Positions 57,548 through 64,000 of a stretch of DNA of 64,000 nucleotides are shown one piece after another. Position numbers and translations under genes: made by a program. Below the pieces are notes generated by a model. The model saw only the letters and a program-made list of their open reading frames with translations. It did not search any database and was not told the DNA's origin. Source of the stretch: Cryptomeria japonica (Eukaryota; Streptophyta; Pinopsida; Cupressales; Cupressaceae). Every line of letters starts with the position of its first letter. Position 1 is the first letter of the stretch. The DNA lies in NCBI RefSeq assembly GCF_030272615.1, contig NC_081413.1:560707445-560771444 (forward strand), read 5' to 3'.

Positions 57548-58019
57548 GGAAAACTACTGAGATCGCCCACTATGCGGAATGGGGAGTAACAAAACCCATT
57601 TATAATATCAGGAATCAATTCAATTCAACATTTGTGCTGTGGAATATCCCATATAATAATATTAGCATACCTAGATCTCTAGAGAAACCTTTGTAGTAGA
57701 CGAGGATAGATATCATTAAATGAACCCTAATTCTACCCTAATTTTATATCTGAGAGTAACCTAATTTTAGCTATTACTCCTATTTTAGTCATAATTGAAC
57801 TCTAAATGATCTATAATTTGAATGTTCTAATCCTATTTCTAATTGAATTGTATTATATATCTATATTACATTTATTTATAAAATTATATTAATATTAATT
57901 TTATTTTAATTTAATTTAAGCATAATTTTAATTCTAATTAAAGAGTAACACTAAATCTAATCTTAATTCAAATTGAATCCAAATTGAAGAATAACGCTAA
58001 GAGAATAGTTACCATATTT
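57548..58019 (-). other. Upstream flank of F-box copy 2
   Basis: Homologous in inverted orientation to 11830-12370. The best part lies next to the gene (GATATTCCACAGCACAAAT, ATTAGGGTTCATTTAATG). It marks the extent of the duplicated block, roughly 450 bp upstream of the start codons. Confidence 0.6.
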
Positions 58020-58265
58020 GAGCTCTAACCCTAACCGTAATTTAATCATATCTATATTTGATGAATCCCAAATCTAACCCTAACCCTAACCCCAAGTGAA
58101 TGATTACTCTGATTGAATTTAAACCCTCATTCCAATCCATATTCTCTACTTATAATCTACTCATTATGTATTGTTTAACTATAAATGAGTTATCCTCAAG
58201 CTAAAATATAAAATATATATGATTATTATTATCTCTTACTTCATTGTGTTATTACATTAAAATAT
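58020..58265 (+). repeat. Single unit of the 235-bp tandem repeat
   Basis: Matches the array at 20930-22180 over its full unit: TATCTATATTTGATGAA, AACCCTAACCCCAAGTGAA, ATGATTACTCTGATTGAA, CATTATGTATTGTTTAACTA, GTTATCCTCAAGC and GATTATTATTATCTCTTAC. It lies directly against the upstream flank of F-box copy 2. Confidence 0.9.
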
Positions 58266-58549
58266 AATTTCTACTATAATGAAAACTAATAATTGTATTT
58301 TAATGTTGGAACAAAATTTAAATATTAAGGGAGGGGAATTAAATACGTAGGGGTAGGGGTAGCTCTTATATTCACCTGTTATAATAGTAAGGCCCTTACA
58401 AAGAAATTGAAAGAAACCCATCACGCTTACAATAGGCTGGGGTAGGAGTAGAGGTAAACCCTACTATTCTAAGGGAAGGTGTGGCCTTCTAAAAAACATT
58501 ATACCCAACTCACTGATCCAATAGCTTCTTGTTTCATATCACACATCAC

Positions 58550-58583
<34 letters not shown>

Positions 58584-58677
58584 CTAATTGAAACTGAGTA
58601 GAGGCCTCGACCATTAAATAACATATTGGTTGGGATATTGAGAGGTGCAGATCCCATTTGATAAGAAGACAGTCATG
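58266..58677. other. Non-coding spacer
   Basis: AT-rich with short G-rich words (GTAGGGGTAGGGGTAG near 58350 and a second, GGGGTAGGAGTAGAGG, near 58440). No gene. Confidence 0.4.
58550..58581. repeat. (AT)n microsatellite
   Basis: An uninterrupted TA/AT run of about 30 bases just before the LTR of the decayed Copia element. Confidence 0.95.
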
Positions 58678-59984
58678 TGTTGTTATCATTGATGTCAACA
58701 TATTCATGTGTTCTTGTGCTTTGATGTTGTAGAGAGTTGGTTTGGTTGGTATATTGCAGATATGCTGATGCGAATTTAAGAATTGAGATATTAGTATCTC
58801 TAGTTGATTGAACATGAGTTTCAGTGTTCTAGAAGGTGATTTGATCAAGTTATGAGGTTCGCTATGAAGACTGGATTTTCTGTTGGTTTTGTATTGCAAA
58901 GTTGTGATTTCTGGTTTGTATTACTCTAGAATTGATTCATTATGTTGAGCAGATTTTGGAGAGTGTTTGAGATGTTCATATGTGATCTTAGATCGATTGG
59001 TTCATGATTTGAAACTTTATAAGCGTATCTTTCAATTTGTCAGTGAGTTATGTTGGTGTTCTCGAGCGATGGGAGGGAGATGGTGATGATTCTTCTAATC
59101 CAAGTTGTTACGGTTGTTGCAGAGAAATTCACGTTGCTTGTTGATGTTTTCCAATCATGTTCTATCCATGTTGCTGGTCCGCATTGATCATTGTGCATGT
59201 TATTCAATATTTTTCTTATGCACATTAAGAACATAATGCTCTTGGCCAACATGATGATTATTGCGTATTGTGGATGATCTTGGCAAGTAATTTCGTGGTG
59301 TTGCATGTTTGAGGTTTTGATTTAGGTTCATGCTATGTCCTTGCCAACATTGTATTAGTTCACATATTGGTTTATGTATTGTATGATAAAATTTTGTCAT
59401 TAGGTCTTATGATTTGAACCGACCTTAATGTTAAGGTTGATGATTTGTATAAGTAAGTGTAATAGTCATGTAAGTTGTGTATCTGCGATCTTTGAGAGTA
59501 TTGTATGCGCGAACAAGAAAATTGATCATTCAGAAGTAACAAGAACAAAGAAGTATTGCAAAGAAGACATTGTGCTTAATTGGAACTGTGATCAAGTATT
59601 TGGAGATGCTATCCTTTACGTTCATGCAATCCAAATTGTTGTCTGATCTTTTTAAGATAGTGAGTCTTCCCTAGGTTACTCCCTTTGTTGTAATGAGCAG
59701 TGAGCTCTAGGTAATGTTCTTGAGTGCATGTGTATTCCCCATTGTAATATTTTCATATACTACTGCAGAGTATCATGATATTGTGGGTAGGTTCCCACCT
59801 TGGTTTTTCCCTTAATTTGGTTTTCCATGTCAAAATTTGTGTTTTATGTGTATTGTTGTTGTGATGTTTATCTTTGTTCTTGTATTTGATAATCAAATCT
59901 GAAGTTGTGGTTAATTTGTTTAAGTTTGGTGAAAACTGATTCACCCGTCTGACTCTCAGTTTTCCTTCATTGTTGTTGCTAATA
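58678..59984 (+). mobile_element. 5' LTR of the decayed Copia element (about 1.3 kb)
   Basis: The inner end is fixed by the primer site at 59986. The outer end is placed at TGTTGTTATCATTGATGTC by analogy with related LTRs and is tentative. The last 290 bp match the left LTR of the pol-less element (CAGTGAGCTCTAGGTA at 59698 and 37187; GATATTGTGGGTA; GATTCACC; CTCTCAGT). The 3' LTR is not in the window. Confidence 0.6.
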
Positions 59985-59985
59985 A

Positions 59986-59998
59986 TTGGTATCAAAGC
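59986..59998 (+). other. Primer-binding site of the decayed Copia element
   Basis: TTGGTATCAAAGC, one transition from TTGGTATCAGAGC (initiator-Met type). Confidence 0.8.
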
Positions 59999-60037
59999 TA
60001 GATCCTCTAGAAGCTTGACCAATTGAGGAGAGCCAGG

Positions 60038-62829
60038 ATGGCACCTATTGTTTTCAAGAAAGAAAGTCTGAGATTTGATGGAACTAATTACACCATATGG
60101 AAGAACTGGATGGAGTGTCAATTTAAATGCCTTGGAGAAGATTATTGGAAGATCACAAAGAATGTCTACAATGGACCTCATAATGGTCATGTTACTACAA
60201 ATGAGATCAAGGATATTGAACATAATATAAGTTCCAAAGAAGCATTTTTGAGTGCCCTCACTAATTTAGAGATGAGTAATATGATGGGATTGCATAATGC
60301 TCATGAGATTTGGGAGAAGTTAGAAACCTTATATGAAGGAGAAAAACATGTGAAAGTTTCTAAATTACAAAACTTGAAAAGGAAAGTATGAGTTGCTAAG
60401 AATAAGAGAAGATGAGAGTATTTCATCCTTTATGGCTAAAGTGAATGATCTTGTACTGAACATCAGATGTGTCTATGAAATCATTGAAGAAGATGAGATT
60501 TTAGCTAAAGTGTTGAGATCCTTGCCTGTTTCTTACAAAGACAAAGTTGCTACTATTGATGAGATCTAGAATGTGACCACTATGACAAGAGACACGTTGG
60601 TTGGTAAGCTTACTGCTTTTGAATTAAGTGAACTTGGAGAATCATATGGAAAAACTGACACTGCATTTAAAGCTACTCTATTCAAGAAGAAAAAGTATGA
60701 TCTAGGAGAGAGTTCAACTAGTCTTTCTATATATGAAAGGGAAATGAAAGAGATGGAAGAGAAAGAAAGAGAATTGGAAGAGCTTGAAGAACTCATTGCT
60801 AGGATATTGCCTAAGGGAGCCAGTAGGTATGATGGAAAGTTACCTTTGAAATGTTTTTCATGTAATAAGATAGGATATTTTGCTTCTAGATGCCCAGAAA
60901 TAATGTCAAAGTATGATAAGCCTTACAATCCTAATCACAAGAATAGATATCAAAAGAAGTTTTATTATGCTACTAATCGAGGAGTGACAAATGATGAATC
61001 TGAGAAAGGGAATTCAAAAGATGAATTTGTATTCATTGCTATCAAGGAAGATAATCCAGTACTTGTTGATTCTACAAGCTACATTGTTGAAGAGAAAGCC
61101 TTGGCTACTAAGATTGAAGAGAAAGATGAATGGGTGATTGATAGTGGTTGTTCACATCACATGATAGGCGATAAAGAAAAAATTGTGAATATAGAGAAAT
61201 ATGATGGCGATATAGTAAGATTTAGAGATGAAAAAGCTTGTGTAATCCATGGTAGAGGTTCTATTTTTCTTGATGGTAAGCATAAAATTCATGATGTTTT
61301 ATATGTTGAGGATTTGAAGCATAATATTTTGAGTGTTGGATAGATGGTTAATAAGGGATATGATTTATGATTCAAGAATAGGAAATGTAAAATTCTAAAT
61401 AGCTCTGGTATAGAAATTGCATCAGGAACTAAAACTAAAGGTAATGTCTTTCATCTGAATGCTGGTGAGAAAAGTTGTTTGATTTCTTAAATTGATGAAT
61501 ATTGGTTATGGCATAGGAGGATGTGTCATGTTAATTTGGACTGCATGGTTAATATAAGTTTTATCCAAGTTGTTAGAGATTTGCCTAAGAGAGTGAAGCC
61601 TACTAATCTGGTGTGTAAAGAATGTCAATTGGGAAAACAAACAAGAATTTAATTCAAGAACAAATAATATACATTTAATGGAATATTAGATCTTGTACAT
61701 ACTTATTTATGTGGTCCTTCTAGGGTGAGAAGTTTGCAGGGTGATAGATACTTTATGTTGTTTATTGATGACTATTCCAGAATGATGTGGGTCACTTTTC
61801 TAAGAGAAATTTGAAGCACTAGAGAAATTCAAAATATTCAAAGATAAAGTGGAGACAGAGACAAAATTGAAGCTGAAGTGTTTGAGATCTCAGAGAGGAG
61901 GAGAATTCACTTACGGTGAGTTTAATTCCTTTTGTGAAAAGCATGGAATTAAGAGACAATTATCTGCTCCACGAAGCCCTCAATAGAATGGAGTTGTTGA
62001 GAGGAAGAACATAACTATTTTGGATTCTACTAGGACTATGATGATTGAAGGAAATGTTTTGCATATCTATTGGAGAGAAGTTGTTAGCACTGATGTGTGT
62101 ACATTCAGCCAATTTCATATAAAAGGTGATTCTGGTAAGACCCCTTATGAGTTATGGTTTGATCATGTTCCTACAGTTAGATATTGCAGAATCTTTGGAA
62201 GTAAATGTTATATCAAAAGAGATGAGGATATAGGAAAATTTGATACAAGATGTGATGATGGAATCTTTTTGAGATATTCTACTAAGAGCAAGACCTATCG
62301 GTGTTACAATTAAAGACTAGGAAAAATAGCAGAAAGTGAAAATGTGAAGGTTGATGAGTGTCATTTGAAACAAATTAGAGCACATGGATATGAATTTGAT
62401 CATCAGGATGTTAGTTCAAAGAAAGTGTAGACTCAGGGCATAAAATAGAGTGATCTGAAAGAGTTAGTAAATCCAGATGTTGTTGGCAGTGAAGAAGTGC
62501 AAGGAATTGAAAATTGGAACAATCAGACCCCCAAGTATGTGAGATTAAATCATTTAGAGAATCAGATCATTGGTGATAAAAGTGAAGGTGTGATGACTAG
62601 GAGAAGAATTGTTGCTGAAGAGATATGTCTAATTTTCAAGATTGAGCCCAAAGATGTTGTTGAAGCTTGTAAAGATGAAAATTGGATAAAGGATATGAAA
62701 GAAGAGTTAAATCAAATTGAGAAGAACAATACATGGGAACTTGTTCTGAGACCTAAAGAAAAGAATGTGATTTCTGCGAAATGGGTATTCAAGAATAAAC
62801 TGAATGAAGATGGAGAAGCTGTTAGAAAC
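60038..62829 (+). pseudogene. Decayed Copia gag-pol, truncated in reverse transcriptase
   Basis: Gag from ATG 60038 (LRFDGTNYTIWKNWMECQF, UBN2 type), with a frameshift near 60385, then ISSFMAKVNDLVLNIRCVYE. Zinc knuckle CFSCNKIGYFASRC at about 60851. Protease WVIDSGCSHHM at about 61130, active-site DSG intact. Integrase: LWHRRMCHVN and CKEC zinc residues; LVHTYLCGPSRV has Tyr for the first catalytic Asp, and LRSQRGGEF has Gln for the second, while NGVVERKN keeps the Glu. The reverse transcriptase begins (NNTWELVLRPKEKNVISAKW, VFKNKLNEDGEAVRN) and stops abruptly at 62829. YVDD and RNase H are missing. Several TAG/TAA stops. Confidence 0.9.
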
Positions 62830-64000
62830 TGTTGGTAAACAGATTTGTCACTGCGGTTGTTTATATTCCTCTGCGTTTGAGAGGGGCAACTCCCTCGTAT
62901 GATAGGGGTATTTAATATTTTTGTGTACTTTTAACCTGAAAGTACATAAAGGAGAAAACATATAACTTAAATAAGATTAATAACATAAACCCTCCTAGAA
63001 GACATACAAATACCAATTAGGATTCCATAAATGATAACAATTACAAAAGGGGCTACCACCAAATAGGTTAGTCATGCAACGAAGATGAAAGAAGTACAAT
63101 GAACCTTGACACATGAAGATATAGGTTGTACTAGCACATGCAAGTCAAGATACCATGAAATGATGCGTTCCATCAATAGATTTCACCAATACATAAAGGG
63201 ATTACTAATTCAACATACGATAATTAGTAACGATAACTCATGAATACATTCAAGACACATGAACTCAATACATTCTTCATTATTCTTTTTGAAAATATAC
63301 AAGCTCAAAAACCCCCTAGTATAAAGGTATGATCATCAAAGTTGGCACTTAGTTCCTCTACAAAATTATGCAGAGTTTTCCCCTTGTTGTAAAAGTCTCC
63401 CCTTTACAATGCAAAAACCTTGTTTTTTTAGGCTTGTACTATAACTACCTTATAACCAAATTCAATCCTAAGTTAATAACTAACTTTTTTCTATGTAAAT
63501 CTCAATGAGTTAATAACTTACACCTTTATGCATAGAAGAAGTCAACTTTCTAAACTTTGGTTACAATAAGTGACAAAAGTCACTTTTACAAAAATACAAT
63601 TTCAAACTTGTAATATCAATGAAGAAACAAGTCATGAGTTATGCTAAGGCACTTCTCCATATTCATCCACTTCATCTAATCTCATAATCATATCACCAAC
63701 ATCTCTCTTGATGACACTTGGGCATGCACATTGATTGTATGATGTAGTAATCCATCAATCCTTTGCATCGAACATATTCCAAAATAAAGGTGGTCTTCTT
63801 TGATTTGGAGTAGCTTCTATTTGAAATATGCACATTCATTCCTGTTAGAGAAAACTCTATCCACTTTCATTCTAGTCACAAAATTATCTCCTCTCTATAT
63901 CTTATCAAGCTCTAGAACATCCTTATCCCTCATGAACATAGTATTTCTTTTAACAATAAGAAGGCTTATATGATGGTATGATCAATTCTTATGTAGTTAC
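62830..64000 (+). other. Non-coding; possibly start of another LTR element
   Basis: It begins TGTTGGTAAACAGATTTG exactly where the Copia reverse transcriptase homology ends, which looks like an LTR start. No coding frame of interest follows to the window edge. Only the left end is suggestive; orientation and element type are unproved. Confidence 0.35.

Noticed and set aside
58550-58581. AT run as a regulatory or origin element
   Set aside because: Simple dinucleotide microsatellite; no further evidence.

Overview
This window is nuclear DNA from a large, repeat-rich seed-plant genome. Evidence: Copia and Gypsy LTR retrotransposons with plant-type primer-binding sites, plant L1-type LINEs with an RNase H domain, a plant F-box family with a C-terminal LRR/FBD-like region, and a 2-oxoglutarate dioxygenase fragment. 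The low gene density and many old, stop-riddled elements suggest a gymnosperm, perhaps a conifer; that is inference. I see no gene that is clearly intact and host-encoded. The only nearly functional coding unit is one Copia element.

Layout. 1-3532: minus-strand Gypsy-type LTR with TATA box, primer-binding site and leader, running off the left edge and abutting a LINE. 3533-8640: degraded plus-strand LINE (ORF1, endonuclease, reverse transcriptase, RNase H). 8980-10170: copy A of an unrecognised dispersed protein family. 10171-11525: minus-strand 5' part of another retroelement. 11526-13678: F-box pseudogene 1. 13800-15660: short tandem repeats and a putative LTR. 18072-20045: Gypsy LTR plus gag pseudogene. 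20060-20925: copy C of the dispersed family (minus). 20930-22180: tandem array of roughly 235-bp units. 22350-23927: LINE RNase H fragment (minus) and an unrecognised downstream frame. 26250-32266: complete Copia element with 896-bp LTRs and GGTAT target duplications, inserted into an older minus-strand element. 34168-34640: 2-oxoglutarate dioxygenase fragment. 34660-36450: copy B of the dispersed family (minus). 36491-41708: a retrotransposon with gag and a second large frame but no recognisable pol. 45318-46630 and 52229-54098: gene-like but broken unrecognised frames (minus). 56179-57547: F-box pseudogene 2, inverted relative to the first. 58678-62829: decayed Copia element, cut off where another element seems to begin.

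How it fits together. The window is a palimpsest of nested insertions. The two F-box copies, with their upstream flanks, form an inverted duplication about 43 kb apart, and both are frame-broken. One stray unit of the 235-bp repeat lies beside F-box copy 2. Most premature stops in the old elements are TAG where Trp (TGG) or Gln (CAG) is expected, as methylated-cytosine decay would give. The best candidates for something undescribed are the dispersed protein family (copies A, B, C) and the pol-less element at 36491-41708.
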